Shown here piece after piece: positions 13,034-25,589 of a stretch of 64,000 nucleotides of DNA. The notes under the pieces were generated by a model. That model searched no databases. It was not told the origin of the DNA and saw only the letters and a program-made list of their open reading frames with translations. The stretch is taken from assembly GCA_039881145.1 (NCBI GenBank), contig JAYKKI010000015.1, positions 22,871,501-22,935,500 on the forward strand. The letters are read 5' to 3'. The stretch comes from Druceiella hillmani. Lineage: Eukaryota > Arthropoda > Insecta > Lepidoptera > Hepialidae. The number at the start of each line of letters is the position of its first letter. Position 1 is the stretch's first letter. A program made the translations under genes and the position numbers.

Positions 13034-13430
13034 ATTTTTAAATAAATTGCCTTTTGAATGTTTCTTTATTTTTTATGCCAATGCTATATAGAACTAAACT
13101 GTTTTCGTCGGTTACTAAACACTTTTAATTATTAGTCACAGCCTCTAAAATTTTATTTAAATTATTATTTTTTGTGTTTAATTGTGGAACCGTTTATTTT
13201 AATTCTTGCTGCTTAATTTTATAATTTAATTTATTTTTCCTTGGAGAGTCTAACTTACTTGATGATGGAGCATGTGTGAAACCTAATATCGTTACCTATA
13301 AGTTTGATAATATATTTTTATGCCATTGGATTTTATTTCATCAGAAAATACAAACGTAAGTAACCAGTTATATGGACAATATGTTAGTTACTATTGGAAA
13401 CAAGAAAAACGCATTTAACTAAATAAAAAA

Positions 13431-13546
<116 letters not shown>

Positions 13547-14520
13547 GCGCAGATGATTCTAATTAAAATAAGTAGACATTGCAAGTATGTCACGTCATTT
13601 TAAAAAAATTATTAAAAGATTATTAAATTTTTATAATATAATGAATCTAGTTATTTAGTCTATCTCTTTCAAATTGCAAAGAGTATCTTTATAAAGGGTA
13701 TTAGAAATGTACTATAATTTACTTACATGCGACGACAAAAATAATATGTGGGAATTGCAGTTGGAAAATTTCTTCTCCATTTATTTTTGGTTATATCAAA
13801 GCAATTATTGGTAAATGAGCAGATACAGTTATATTTTGTGGGTATTCAGTTTTCTGATCGCCGAGTAGCTTCTATCCTTTTAATTTTTATATGTGGGCCC
13901 TTTGGAAATCTATCTATATAATAAAAGGAACAATAATTAATATTCAATACAGTTATCCAAGCGACAAGCTTTTGTCTGTTAAAACTACATTTGAAAACTC
14001 CTCTTGTCCAATTGCAATGACCAAATTTTTACAATAAATATAAAAATTTTAGATGGACATATTTTTGCCGAGTTGTAATGATATCGATTCACATTTTTCA
14101 CATTACATCAGCAATACGTCATAAGAAGAACATGGCAGTTTCTATTACAAATAATTTATGATAACTATTTGCATTGAAATAAACGATGTAATATAAATGT
14201 TATGTGCACACAAATTAAATGTTATACCATCTATTTCTAAATTTGTTGTCGCGCCATAATTTTTGCACTAATTATTTGTACAATTTGACATTTTACACAA
14301 TGCGTGCGTGACTGTGACTTAAATGCAACCGACATATTAGATTTTTCAAATACGTGACGAACTCTGCGTACAGCTAGCAGGATTGCCTAAGTATGGCGCA
14401 TCCAGTGGTTATTAGATACATGCCATTAATATAAACATGTAAATTAGAAATATTAGGAATATTCTTAAAAAAGGAGTACAAAACGACAAAAAAACTTTTA
14501 GAAGTAAAAGAATTCGAGAA
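13547..14520. other. AT-rich non-coding DNA
   Basis: No gene recognised. Around 13910-14050 the sequence has the loose look of a decayed element edge (ATCTATCTATATAATAAAAGG), but no termini or coding motif could be defined. Confidence 0.45.
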
Positions 14521-14739
14521 CTAATTACCACTCTTGCTTTCAGAACTCAATATACAGAGCAGTTTGGTATGCTGAGGACAAATATTTTTCTAAAAATACT
14601 GTACTATCGAAAAATGTATGTAACATCCCGAGAATGTTGTTGACAACTTTTCTTGGATTGTTCGGGTGGTGGAGCTGAGCCTCTTGGCGGTTTTCAGCAA
14701 AACTTTTCTGTTGAAATATTTGTAACATATTCCAGTCCT

Positions 14740-14919
14740 CAAATATCTCTCTCGTGAACTGTTATTTTTTAATTTATGCATTTTACTACATCATTCAACA
14801 TACTTATGGAAAATAATAAGTTCTACGCATTTTCACGATGGAGGTGGAGGTAACTTTGGGCCAGGCAAATGAGTAACGATGTTGTGTACAGGTCTATTTG
14901 CGGAACAAACATGTGTCCT
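14740..14919 (-). pseudogene. piggyBac-like transposase, N-terminal fragment
   Basis: The minus strand reads RTHVCSANRPVHNIVTHLPG followed by PK. This resembles the start of the piggyBac DDE domain, where a segment like H-N-I-V-x-x-L-P-G-P comes before the first helices. About 20 codons later, in another frame, it reads ISMLNDVVKCIN, a stop, then KITVHERDI. That fits the family's next block (L/M-L-x-x-I-V-x-x-T-N-x-K-I). Order and spacing of both blocks agree, and at least one frameshift and two stops separate them. Nothing of the catalytic aspartates was recognised downstream, although the strand stays open in two frames to about 14530. The call rests on two short motifs and is moderately secure. 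Confidence 0.5.
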
Positions 14920-15347
14920 ACACAAGCGCTCCACGCTTTGGAAATTTGAATTAATTTTCATGGCTTTCTTCTAATTACGAATATTTACGTTTTTTTTTTA
15001 ATTTAACTAGATTTGGGTGTGCCATTTTTCTGTAATAAATATCGTTTTTTATATCTAATAATTCCGGCAACAAGCAATGGTTAAGCTTTTTTATGATTTA
15101 CATATACAATTAAACCAATTTACAACATTCAATTCAAGCAACCACTACCACGATGCCATTCTGCTAAAATAATAAATGGTGTTCTAAATTGTGTGTGGTT
15201 CACCAGGCTATAGTAAATAATGTTAAAATATTGTGCTTAAAATGGCCTTTATTTCCATTTGTTTGTTATTTAGGTAACTGACAACAAACATTTTATTGTA
15301 AAAACACATTTCGGTAAGGGCGTAACAACAATTAAAAACTTACATTT
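14920..15347. other. Non-coding, nothing recognised
   Basis: AT-rich sequence without a recognisable gene. The adjoining piggyBac fragment gives no visible terminal inverted repeat in this interval. Confidence 0.5.
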
Positions 15348-15384
15348 ATTCTCTTCGCAACTAGATTATAGTTGCGAAGAGAAT
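15348..15384. repeat. 15-bp perfect hairpin
   Basis: Arms 15348-15362 and 15370-15384 (ATTCTCTTCGCAACT and its reverse complement) are perfectly complementary around a 7-base loop. Confidence 0.9.
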
Positions 15385-17500
15385 TCAAACTTGATTGACA
15401 GGGTAGATTTAAAACTCACATTTTATAGGCTGTCACATAATTAAATGTTCCTGGAATCAATGTACTTATACCGTTTTAATGTATTTCGTTGCTGATTATT
15501 TTGGCACTGATTTCTGTACCGACTCAATTATTTACACCGTTATTATTTGAAAACTTACTGAATAATTATGACATAAAAACTAATAATAAAATGCGCAGAA
15601 ATTTCTATCTTGTGATGCTTTGAGCATTTCGACAATACCAAAATGCTCGACGATCGTAAATATTGTTGAATATTTTTCAGGGAAACCAACCAACAAAATA
15701 AATTAAATTAAATTAAAGCCAGTCCTTGGTGAATTTTCTTTACTGCCAGGAATTTCAAACAATTTGTCTTTCCTAACAAGTTGTTATTAAACATCACAAC
15801 AAGCTTATTTTTCTTAAAACCGAAAATAATCAAGTAATTGCTTAATACAGAGCTTGTCTTATGTAGCAATACCTAATATGGAAGTATGAAAATGGAATTT
15901 TCATATATGATAAAAAATAATTTGGCCTTCACTTTTATATTTTCTTTATCTAAAAACTCTCTTTCACACATATTAAGTTTACTAAACCTTCGCAAATTAA
16001 TAAATTCTTCGCTTCAAAAGAACATTTATAATCCTTCCACACCTTTTAAATCTATTGCGTTATTTAAAATAGTCTTATCATTTTCGTTGAACATATTAAA
16101 ATCAAAACAATATCATGAAAGTGAACTTTATTTATTTAACATCTCAGGACATAATCTATCAAAATATATAATGTAATCCAAAATATATAATACTATCGAT
16201 TGATACATTATATAAATATTTATTTATGTCCAAGTCTTATTTAATGGAAGTAATCAATAAATGGTGGCACTAAACCATTTTATGTATTATTCATAATAGA
16301 TTACTATAGAAACAATCTACGATTTCTTTGTATCTTTGTAGGTTTTTTGTTTTCTTAATTAGAATCTAACATTTCCCAGCCCACATTCTTGAATTTTACT
16401 CCATCACAAAGCCATTCTCCTGAGTCCATATCATAGCATTTCTTGGGAATTCTCTTCCATACTTATAGATTATATAAATATCAATTTATGCAGATATTAT
16501 TTTAAATTGTATATTACGTGATCGTCTAAATAGTGTTATATATTGAAATCTGCAGATTAAATTTGCCTCTGCAACTCACTTCTTGCTCTCTCTTACTTAT
16601 CCCTTGATCCGTCGGTTATTTTGGTTTAAATAACTTTAAGTAGGAAAAGTATTTCTATTTCTGATCATAAGTGTTCAAATAACTGGGAAATTCTGAATAT
16701 AAAGATATTATCAGGTATATAGGTAGGTTTTTGATGAAATGAAAATTTGTGATATAAAGAACAAATATTTGATTGGGAATGAGAATAACAGTTTTTATTC
16801 CTACTTAAAGAAATGCATACATGACTCAAACATACATGACATATTATTAGCACAAAATAAATTAAATGGTCACCTCTTTTAGCCCAAAATAATATGATGG
16901 AAGTCTAATGGGTGTTAACAACGAATTCGTTTTCAAACACTTATTAGACTTTATGATCAAGTAACTGTTATTACACAGGAAGTGATTTTATATATACTTT
17001 ACAAAAATAATTTCATTTTAATTTTTAAATTCATTTGAAATATTCGTATATCTTGGTATTCTGTAATATTTTTAGTTATGAGATAATAGAATTTAGGCAC
17101 CTAATTTTAGATCTGATAATATTATTAACACGAAATTTACCTGATGCGCCCCGAAAATAGTAGCTCTCAACTCGTGTTGGTAAATTAAAAGTTTTGATGG
17201 AATTTTTGCAGAAAATAATAATATTGCATTAATTCTGCGTACGTGGCTGTATCGTAGATATAAAAAAATAAAAAAAAGACGTTAATCAACAATGCATGCA
17301 TTTTGCAAATATTTCTTAACGTATTGTAAATTTTATTGACAACTAAAAGAAATGCTCAAATAAAAAGTTACAAAAAATTGGTTGGTGTATATGAATTACG
17401 ATGAAATGAAATATATAGATATGTAGGTGTGGTTATACCCATATGTATTAACTTTTTATGACTTTATTAATATTATTTTTAATTTTGGCACAGCTAGTAA
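15385..17500. other. AT-rich non-coding DNA
   Basis: Contains a short AATTA run (15697-15717) and a plus-strand 96-codon frame at 15886-16176, which is rich in leucine, serine and asparagine and matches nothing known. A weak transposase-like minus-strand stretch at 16373-16465 is listed separately. Confidence 0.45.
16373..16465 (-). pseudogene. Possible pogo/Tigger-type transposase scrap
   Basis: The minus-strand frame reads EFPRNAMIWTQENGFVME, a stop, then NSRMWAGKC. It loosely resembles the segment of pogo/jerky-type transposases that reads like P-K-G-x-x-V-x-x-Q-E-x-G-W-M-x-E followed by a tryptophan-containing helix. The stretch is only about 30 codons, the flanks give no supporting block, and the key tryptophan is a phenylalanine here, so coincidence is quite possible. 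Confidence 0.2.
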
Positions 17501-17504
17501 TAAT

Positions 17505-17710
17505 TATTTACTAGTTGTACCTACTACTTCGTCCACGTGTAATTAGGAAATAAAATTTTGTTTTTTTTTCTACTATGTTTGTTCCTTCCTCTAAATTTTA
17601 TTAAAATCCGTCTAGCAGATTTTGGGTGATACCCACATAGATTAACATACAGATAGAGAGACGAAAATTCTAAAAAAAGTTTTTCTGGCTTCTATTATTG
17701 CTTTATACGC
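17505..17710 (+). mobile_element. LINE/SINE 3'-tail-like segment
   Basis: The stretch AAAATCCGTCTAGCAG followed by a CACATAGATTAACATACAG run and AGACGAAAATTCTAAAA resembles the 3' ends of many arthropod RTE-type LINEs and their SINEs, where AAAATCCGTCCAGTAGTTT is followed by an ACAGACAGAC-type stretch. No coding part of a LINE is next to it. Assignment is from recalled family resemblance only. Confidence 0.35.
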
Positions 17711-17770
17711 TAAATCGATCACTTTTTTAAAACACTTTCAATGGACAGAATTCACTCTGTTGCAATTTTA

Positions 17771-17879
<109 letters not shown>

Positions 17880-18310
17880 TTTTTCTAAATTAAGTAATGT
17901 ATTTTGTAGGGAAATCAATATGGATTTCGAAGCTATATTTTTAATATCAAGACTAAACGTTAGTTGGGTGATTGAATCCTAAAAGAGTAGGCGGAAAAAT
18001 GGGTTACGTAATTAATAAAAATAAATACGTTCAAATTTCGGTAAACCGAACTTCTTTACAGCGAACCATTTTTAAGACCGTTATTTTCTTACCCATTTTA
18101 TCTTAAAAGGTAATAACCCTGTAAAACTAAATGGTCGTGAAACTCCCAAGATGAACCATTTTACCTCTTTTACTAATATTTCAATGAAAATTTATTTCCT
18201 GTATCTCATCAAGTTGAACTTAATATAAGAAAATTTTCCTTTCGTTGATTTATAATGAATTTGGTTATGACAAACATCAGCAACTTAAGCTTAGTGTCAA
18301 CAATCTCAGT

Positions 18311-19069
18311 AATAATCTGCTTCAGGACCTTCCCTCACCAGCTACAACTGAAGATAACATTAATGTTGTGCGGCTTGGGATAAATTCTGACAAGAGATAG
18401 TCTATCAGCATATTCGAGCAAATTTGCATTGGTATGAAGCAAGTGCAAAGCAATCACAAAAATTTCGTCGCATTGATTGGTGTAGCGAAATGTAATTGTA
18501 TATTATTTAATAAGTCAATGGATGCCAATTAAATGCTGTAGTCAAAATCTTCATGTGTAACGAAAGTTTAATATACTATAACGAACCCGAAACCAATGGT
18601 CAGCCTGCGCAATGACTGTTTCCTTCATAAGAACTACTGACAAAAGGGAAGAAATAGTAAACTGGAATAAGGTAGTTATCTCAACCTTTTCACAGATGGG
18701 TTATTATGCAATATTTATTTTGAAAAATAAAAGATAAATTACCACAGAATGTTATATCATCAATTGTTTGTTATATCATCAACTATTTCAAGAGTAGCAT
18801 AGTGGAATCCTCCTTCATTATGGCAACCGCTTTGCGTACGTAATCACATGAATGAACAAATATTTGACTACGGCGGTGTAGAAATTATGGATTTTCCGCC
18901 ATTCGTCCCCAATCTCTAAGCGATTTCCCTTTATTCCCAATAATGAAAGGTAAATTGCGAGAAACTGTATTTCGAAGATTTCAAAGACGCAGTGACTACT
19001 TTAGAAAAGGTACTAGATGAAATATCCAAAGAAGAACCGAGACAATTAAACAAAAAAATATCTAAATAG
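18311..19069 (+). pseudogene. mariner transposase pseudogene
   Basis: Pieces of a mariner transposase appear in the right order on the plus strand but in different frames. At about 18320-18430 is DLPSPATTEDNINVVRLGI then a stop, matching the second helix-turn-helix linker (R-P-x-T-A-T-T-x-x-N-I-x-x-V-R). At about 18465 is FRRIDWCSEM, the family's A-R-x-D-W-C-x-E-M. At about 18560-18605 is CNESLIYYNEPETNGQPAQ, equivalent to G-D-E-S-W-I-Y-Y-Y-D-P-E-T-K with the catalytic D replaced by N. At about 18880 is GVEIMDFPPFVPNL, matching the P-P-Y-S-P-D-L block with the final catalytic D changed to N. It is followed by DFPLFPIMKGKLRE and FEDFKDAVTTLEKVLDEISK. Several frameshifts and stops make it dead. 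Full-length mariner is about 1.3 kb; terminal inverted repeats were not identified. Confidence 0.85.
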
Positions 19070-19532
19070 CCAACTAAAGTAGTGGAAGATAGTACATTTG
19101 TCAGGTTTTAGTTTCTTTGACATTTTTCAATTGTGAGCTGCTTGATCATTAGTGAGCAAAACATAGTCACATCAAAGCAACTGGAAAATGAATTTTATAT
19201 TGAGTTAGTGCATGAAGATAATACAAATATATTTGTCAGATTTTATGTGATCGACAAGAAATACATTCATAACTTACACGTAAACGACATCTTGTTAGTG
19301 ATCGTCTCCATGACATGGAAGATCTGTACCGAGTGCGATATTGTAATTAAAACAGATGCAAATTGGAAATAAGTAAATTATTTGTTCAGGAGATTATTCA
19401 AATTTCGATTGTTATAGTTTGAAAATACAGATTTAGAAATTGTTTATATTGGTTATTTGGTACTTACATCCATATGATCGAATACAATCGTATATATGTG
19501 TACGGTCTCTTAAATGATATTTAGATTTTTTC
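19070..19532. other. Flank of mariner remnant; unassigned open frame
   Basis: A frame of about 79 codons at 19133-19372 (plus) begins with GTG and includes ELVHEDNTNIFVRFYVIDK. No family recognised. It lies just downstream of the mariner remnant but does not resemble a mariner C-terminus. Probably chance or part of another decayed element. Confidence 0.3.
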
Positions 19533-19601
19533 AATGCTTTGGAATACATTAAAAAATATTATGGACATATCATAATATTTTTTAATGTATTCCAAAGCAT
19601 T
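19533..19601. repeat. 31-bp perfect hairpin
   Basis: Arms 19533-19563 and 19571-19601 are exact reverse complements around the 7-base loop GACATAT. This is the longest perfect short-loop inverted repeat in the window. Its 69-nt size would suit a microRNA precursor, but absolute pairing to the tip is atypical for microRNAs and the window holds many other such palindromes, so a fold-back mutation is likelier. Confidence 0.95.
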
Positions 19602-21141
19602 TTTTATTGATTTAGGAATTATATTTTATATTATTCATTTTCTAATATTAATCACTTGCTCCATTGCTTCTTTTTCTTCTAACTTCTAACATGGAACGAA
19701 ATTATATATATGTATATAACGTGGAAAATGAAAATTTAATATGAATTTAACAAAGAGTTGCCAAGAATATGTATGTGTATATTTATGCAAGCAAAATGTG
19801 TTGTAATATTTAACAGTGTGATTTATTCTAAAAATAGTTTCTCGCTGTTAGCGTTGCGTTTGATTTTTCCAGATATCTGAGTCACCTCGATTGAATCTTG
19901 ATTTTTTATGTTTCCGTGTTACCTTTTCATAGGTCCCGCCGTTATCCGTAATTGATACCCTATTAAAACCCTTTTCACGCGACACCTTTCATTGAAGTTT
20001 CTAATGGCGTCTTTTTCAGTTTACGCTGAACAGTTTATTTTTTATCTACGTATTTCTTTTTTCAATAGGGTACGTTGCTGCATCATTATTTTTATATTCA
20101 ATATATTTGCGATATAGTATATTTAAAGATCTTTTTGGTCCAAAATGTTTTGAATGTTTTTTTAGAATATATTTAGAAAACGCCCCTAATATATTGGCCA
20201 ACTAGTTAAAAATAGGTTCATACTTTTATTTTACATTGATTAAGGCTATATCTAGTTGGCCATAGTTTATTTGGAATTTATAAACAAAAAAAAATACTAA
20301 TATCTAACTTTCATTAAATATGTTTACTCACTTTTTACTAATATTTCACGTGATAAGAAAAAGATAAAATGAAAACATTAGGCCAAGGGAAAAATTTGGA
20401 ACAGCAGATCGTTGCGAGCGTGTACATTGTATACTTAACATATGGAAATTTAGGAAAGTAGCTTCGTTACGGAATGTTTATGGCATGCAATTAAACATTC
20501 TACCCATTATTACTAAGCTGGATTTCTGTATATTGTGTACGCTGATACCTTGTCAAAATAATAAAATACTTAGGTACAGGCGTTAAGGATAAGAAAAGTT
20601 AAGGGCTTAAAAATCATGGGCCCAATCTTATGTAATGAATAAAAAACGGTTAAGTACAAGCTATACATGCGCAATTAGTTTTCCGTGCTATCCGCATCAT
20701 CTACATATGACACAGTGTATGCGCGGAGCTGAATGGGAAACGTTTGGATGAGGCGAAATTAAAAATTTTGAAAAATGTGCAAGGACCATACATCGTGGTA
20801 AAATATTTTTTGTTTAAAAACCTTTTCTCTAAAACAAAGCATTTAAAAGGACATATACCAAAAAAAGCAGTTATAAAAAAGCAATTGTGAGGAAATACAA
20901 AATTGTATTGTTTATTACAATTTATTGCGCTATAATTTTTAAATCCTGGTAATTTTTGTCAAAATTTATACCTTCTTCTGGATGTTCGTAATTTCTTCCA
21001 TATTATTTCTGAGCGTTCCTTTTGGCGATAAGGATGTGGGACAGAAATATTTAAGCGTTTTTATCGAAAAATGTTTATTAATTTATCTACTTTAATGTAT
21101 CTAATTGATACATATGGTGGACTTATTGCTACGATAGCAAT
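19602..21141. other. AT-rich non-coding DNA
   Basis: No gene recognised. A spaced inverted repeat TGGCCAACTAG / CTAGTTGGCCA lies at 20195-20205 and 20252-20262 (46-base spacer). It is isolated and not tied to any element. Confidence 0.5.
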
Positions 21142-21275
21142 ATCTTAGATAACTGGAACGCCAATCCAGCTCCGTTCGACGAACGGCCGAGAAACGCATC
21201 CGAGTCCCGCGGTGCAATGCGCCGCCAAAGGTCTTGTGATCATTCCAATACATTATGATTATGATTATTATTTTT
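21142..21275 (+). mobile_element. GC-rich segment with LINE-like A/T-rich tail
   Basis: A CpG-rich block (GAACGGCCGAGAAACGC...GCCGCCAAAGGTC) stands out sharply from the AT-rich surroundings and passes into TTGTGATCATTCCAATACAT and then ATGATTATGATTATTATT. A GC-rich end followed by simple ATGATT/ATT repeats is the usual look of a non-LTR retrotransposon 3' end, on the plus strand. No reverse-transcriptase sequence was recognised upstream, so it would be a 5'-truncated tail. Confidence 0.35.
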
Positions 21276-21477
21276 TACTACTTATAAAATAGTTTAAATA
21301 AATTCATAAAAAATACATCATGTGTATTATTTAATTCGGGCTTCAATAAGCCTTTACACCTTATGCAATGAACTTGAAAGAATTGGTTTCATTTCCCAAT
21401 TCACTCCCAGACAACAACATCCAGAATTGAAATAAATTTTTCTTACTTTACATTTCTAATTTGATCTGTTCTAAATT

Positions 21478-21740
21478 TGCCATTTTTACTTCGAATGGTT
21501 TCTGAGAAAATCGCCTGTGACCGACCTACTGACGGATACTATAGTGATTCTATTCCGTGACAAAATTGCCAAAGCGGAATACTAAAAACAAATAACAAAG
21601 TAATGGAAATAAGCCGTACTGGATAAATTCTACCCTGTTGTGTGGATGTTTGTCCTCCAACGGCCATCCCTTGATCGATCATCCCTTGGGAAACCGACCA
21701 GTCACTATGCTAAACCCTCTAGCAAAAACTACTAGCGCTC
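21478..21740. other. GC-richer repeat-like segment
   Basis: The stretch TGGTTTCTGAGAAAATCGC followed by CTGTGACCGACC and a CTACTGACGGA run, then GATTCTATTCCGTGAC, resembles the widespread arthropod intergenic motif in which AAAATCGC and a GACAGACGGAC-like run precede GGGTTCCGT. The rest, to about 21740, is unusually GC-rich and unassigned. Confidence 0.3.
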
Positions 21741-22038
21741 AAAAGCAGATAAGAAAATGATACGCATATTTGGAATTATTTACTGCCAACAAAAGTGAAA
21801 AGTAAAATATGGACATTATTTCAATGAGCGTATTGCTCATTAATACTAATGTCCATTTCAGTGTTGGGATTTCCCCGCGACTTTCGGCCATAATATTTAC
21901 GCACTGAGTAAGATCTGGTTATTATTATACCCGGAGACTCGAGAGTTAATATTAAGCGACGAGAAGTGTGAAAAAATAATAATATTCCTCCAGAAATTAT
22001 TCAAAATCTTCTTTTCATCTTTATTTGCTATTTATATG

Positions 22039-22040
<2 letters not shown>

Positions 22041-22100
<60 letters not shown>
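22041..22100. repeat. (TA)n microsatellite
   Basis: About 60 bases of TA dinucleotides ending in TATGTATATA. Confidence 0.97.
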
Positions 22101-24870
22101 ATTAAATAATTTATTAAGGCTGTTCGTATAATTTTACATTAATAAATTCTTTTTTACCGATTTAAATGAATAGCATAACTGAACATCTAACATAACTATG
22201 TTATTGGTTTTATTATAAAAGTAATAGAGTACTTTATCCTGATACAATACAAGAAGTTTTAATTTAAATACCCACAGTAAGTAGACATGTTACGAAATTA
22301 GCATATAAGCTTATATTCGCCCCAAAATAAAGTTTGTGAAAATAATTTATACACGTTTTAGTTGCATCCTTATTACATTTAAAACATAATAACAAAGTAT
22401 ATAGATGAAATTAAAAGCTCATTAATTTTTTATCTCTACTCTCACTCTCTCTTTCTCCCTCGTATTTAACAAAATAATAAAAAGTTGTTAAAAAGTTATT
22501 CCATAAAGACAAATATATCCCATAATTTGAATTGTCATAAAAGTGTCGACATAACATTAACTTACTCGTAATAAAAGCAGAAGAAATCAAATAAAGCTAA
22601 TTTTAGAAAATCTAAACTTATCCCTTTATTCACTTCTGTTTATTTTATTAGCTTAACGTAAAGTATAAAATATTTTATAACATTCCGTAAATATATTATT
22701 AGTCAACTTTATCTTCCTTCTTGTTAAAATATGACAATATATTTTCATCATAATGCCAATAACCATGTTACCTTTTAGTTATTGTTTCTTCGTATTAAAA
22801 TGATAACTGCCGCTTTGGTGGACCTTTTTTCCGTGTTCACATATTACAACAAAATAAATCCGTTTTGCTTAAGTTAATCTAATACTTTATTTAATCCCAA
22901 CACTTTTAACGATATAATATTCTATCCATAAAATATCTATAAAGTACCTTATTGAAATTATTGTCACGTAATAGTAAATTTAAGAATATAACAAAACTTT
23001 TTGGTTTAGCGTTTTCCACAATAATCATTTTTAAAGTCTTAAAAATAAAAACAAAATTAATTTATATGTATGTAGATTTATTTTAGTATGATAAAACTAT
23101 CGGCAATGACCTAGGCGTATTGTTATTTCGCTAAAAAATCTCTTTATCACAAAACTGACATATAATCGATACGCGAGTTTATTTTCATTAGACGAAGTTC
23201 AATGACCGTGTAAAACCCTTATGCCGTCTTAATGTCATTTACCGATAAGATAGATCGTTATTTATAGCGCTCCGAAATTATACAGACCACTTCACTATTC
23301 CTAGAATCGAAGAAGTGTAATATATCACGTTACATTATTAATTTAAATAGTGCTTACTTTCTATGCCCTAACGGCCGTAGCCGAAAAAGAATTACATGCT
23401 TGAAAAACATTTTCTGCTTTATTCATGCTATTTTATACTATGTTCATTATTTCATACGACTATTATATATATTCTGACTAAACATCGTCGTTATAATATT
23501 GTCTGTCTCAAACAATGACAAATCGTCGATGAATATCAACCATACGAAAAAATAATAGTACAAAAATATATTATTATAAGGAAATATAAATATAATGTAA
23601 TAAAATAAACAAGAAATTTCACGAATTATTAAAGTACCTAAAAATTAATGCAATGAACATCGTAAAATATGTAAAAATATAACGTAATACCTGAGGAAAC
23701 TATAACGAATCCTTAAAAGCAAAAAAAAAGTATATTATAACAGAATTAATAAAGGTGATTACAAGGTATTTTCAGAAATACCAAAAATAACCAATAATAT
23801 TTTAATAAAAAATTTAAAAAAAGATTACCTATTTCTGTTCATATTTTTATATAAATTTTTTTTTATTTCTCAAACATCTAAATCTTGATATCTGAATGAA
23901 AACATATAATTTTTTATTAGGTTGTTATAATTTTTGGACATAGTTACATTAAGACAGGTATAAATTATTTCACTTAAAGGATATAATTCTCAATTTATGA
24001 TTAAATTTTTTTCGGAATTTGTAGCTTATCTTTTAAATACGATTTTTTTTCTTCACTGTATTGTTACATTAGTGCGTATATTATTTTGTGTGATGTGCGT
24101 TTTATTTTATTTCGTAATGTTCGGAAAATTACGTCATTAAATTATATTTACTTTAATTAATTCTTCACAGTATTTTGTTTATTATCCTTTAAATACTGTA
24201 TATATTTACCTTATTAAACGAAGCTAAAAGTATTTGAATTATATGCTAAACGCTCACTAATAAGTTTAGTGCCTTAACTCCAAACTTACAGCCTATTTAC
24301 AATCTCTGTTTTTACGGGGTCAGTGTTTTCGATCCCGCGTGATCTCAATATTAACAAGGTTCCGTGTATCTATATATAAGAAAAGTCTTGATATTGTGTA
24401 AAGTGAAATTATTTTAATTTAGCTACAAATATGTATCTATTTGTACTTGATTTATAACAGCGAAAATAAGTCTCCCTATAATATTAAACTTTTAGTACTT
24501 GTTGTCGTATATATAAAAATAAATAAATCATTTAACTAAGTGGAAGACAAAGCTAAGCCATTTTTGGTTAATTAATTTGAAAGAAAACTTCAAATCAACC
24601 TGTTACCTATATTAGAAATTGCAGCAAAGAAAGCCTTTTCGGATTCAGTGCTGATAAGTGTTATGTTACCCATGCATCTACCCTATTTGTAAAGACCTTT
24701 TATGTTTAATACCTCTATTATATGTCTATTTACAGTATTGTTCAATAACCGATTTAATCGAGCTGACACAAGGTGATGATACCTTAATTTTGAAGCAACA
24801 AACTCTAATTCCTCTTGTAGTATAAGAACTTATAAGAAACTTCACTATTTTCGTTAGCAATTTCTATTTC
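22101..24870. other. AT-rich non-coding DNA, nothing recognised
   Basis: About 2.8 kb without any open frame over about 60 codons on either strand. It holds a short CT-rich run (about 22436-22461). No element recognised. Confidence 0.6.
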
Positions 24871-24879
24871 TTTGAAGCT

Positions 24880-25135
24880 ATTATACTACAAGCATGAACT
24901 TATAGCAACGAGTCACTATTTGAGCACTCATGCTCGTGAAAGGAAGATTCTATACTGTTCACCAATCCTGCATTTTGCGAGATTCTGCACTTATGATCTT
25001 GCTCCGAGCGAGAGTCGAAAAATGTATGGGTTCTCGGTATTAGGAAATCTCGGTGTACTGAGAAAGAAAACCCTAGTCTTGAGGCTATGCGTGGTTCCAC
25101 CTGAGTCTCATACGTAATGAGTTGATGATAGTTCA
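24880..25135. other. GC-richer island, open on both strands
   Basis: A segment of clearly higher G+C in which overlapping frames are open on the plus strand (24872-25117, 81 codons) and minus strand (24900-25136, 78 codons). Neither translation is recognisable. Open frames on both strands usually mean that composition removes stop codons. It might be an inserted element such as a SINE or MITE, but no internal promoter boxes or termini were found. Confidence 0.25.
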
Positions 25136-25589
25136 TCCATGTAAAAATCTCGAGTTAACATAAAACCTTCTGAACAGAAAACGCGTAATATCGTTTCATA
25201 TTATCGTCAGGGTATTATCGGTCTTTCCAGGTTTTTTTAAGCGTCTTTGCAGTCATTTTGTCATCTTTTATTGATTTTACCTTATCGTGAATTTTTTTTA
25301 AATGTTTATTTAGTATCTTGAAATAATTTATAACATGTTGCTATTTTATGTGCTTTAGTATTTATATTGTGGGTATACAGATGTTATTTTTGGTAAATTT
25401 TTGAAAATAATTGGTTCCGGTAGTTTTTTTGAGATAATATTATTTAACTTTTTTGATTTATTGTTTTTTTAACTTGTACTCGCACAGACTTATCAAATGG
25501 CGACCACCAAAAATAATATGTTGTCAAAAACAAAGTTATGTAAACTTACGACGATAATCAAATGATAATAATTAACCCTGAAAAAACAA

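Noticed and set aside
15886..16176. 96-codon plus-strand frame
   Set aside because: Its composition is what AT-rich chance translation gives, and no domain or start context is visible.
19533..19601. microRNA precursor
   Set aside because: Pairing is perfect to the tip, and many unrelated palindromes of the same kind exist in the window, so a mutational origin is likelier.
24880..25135. tRNA-derived SINE
   Set aside because: No A-box/B-box pair or clover-leaf could be found in the GC-richer island.
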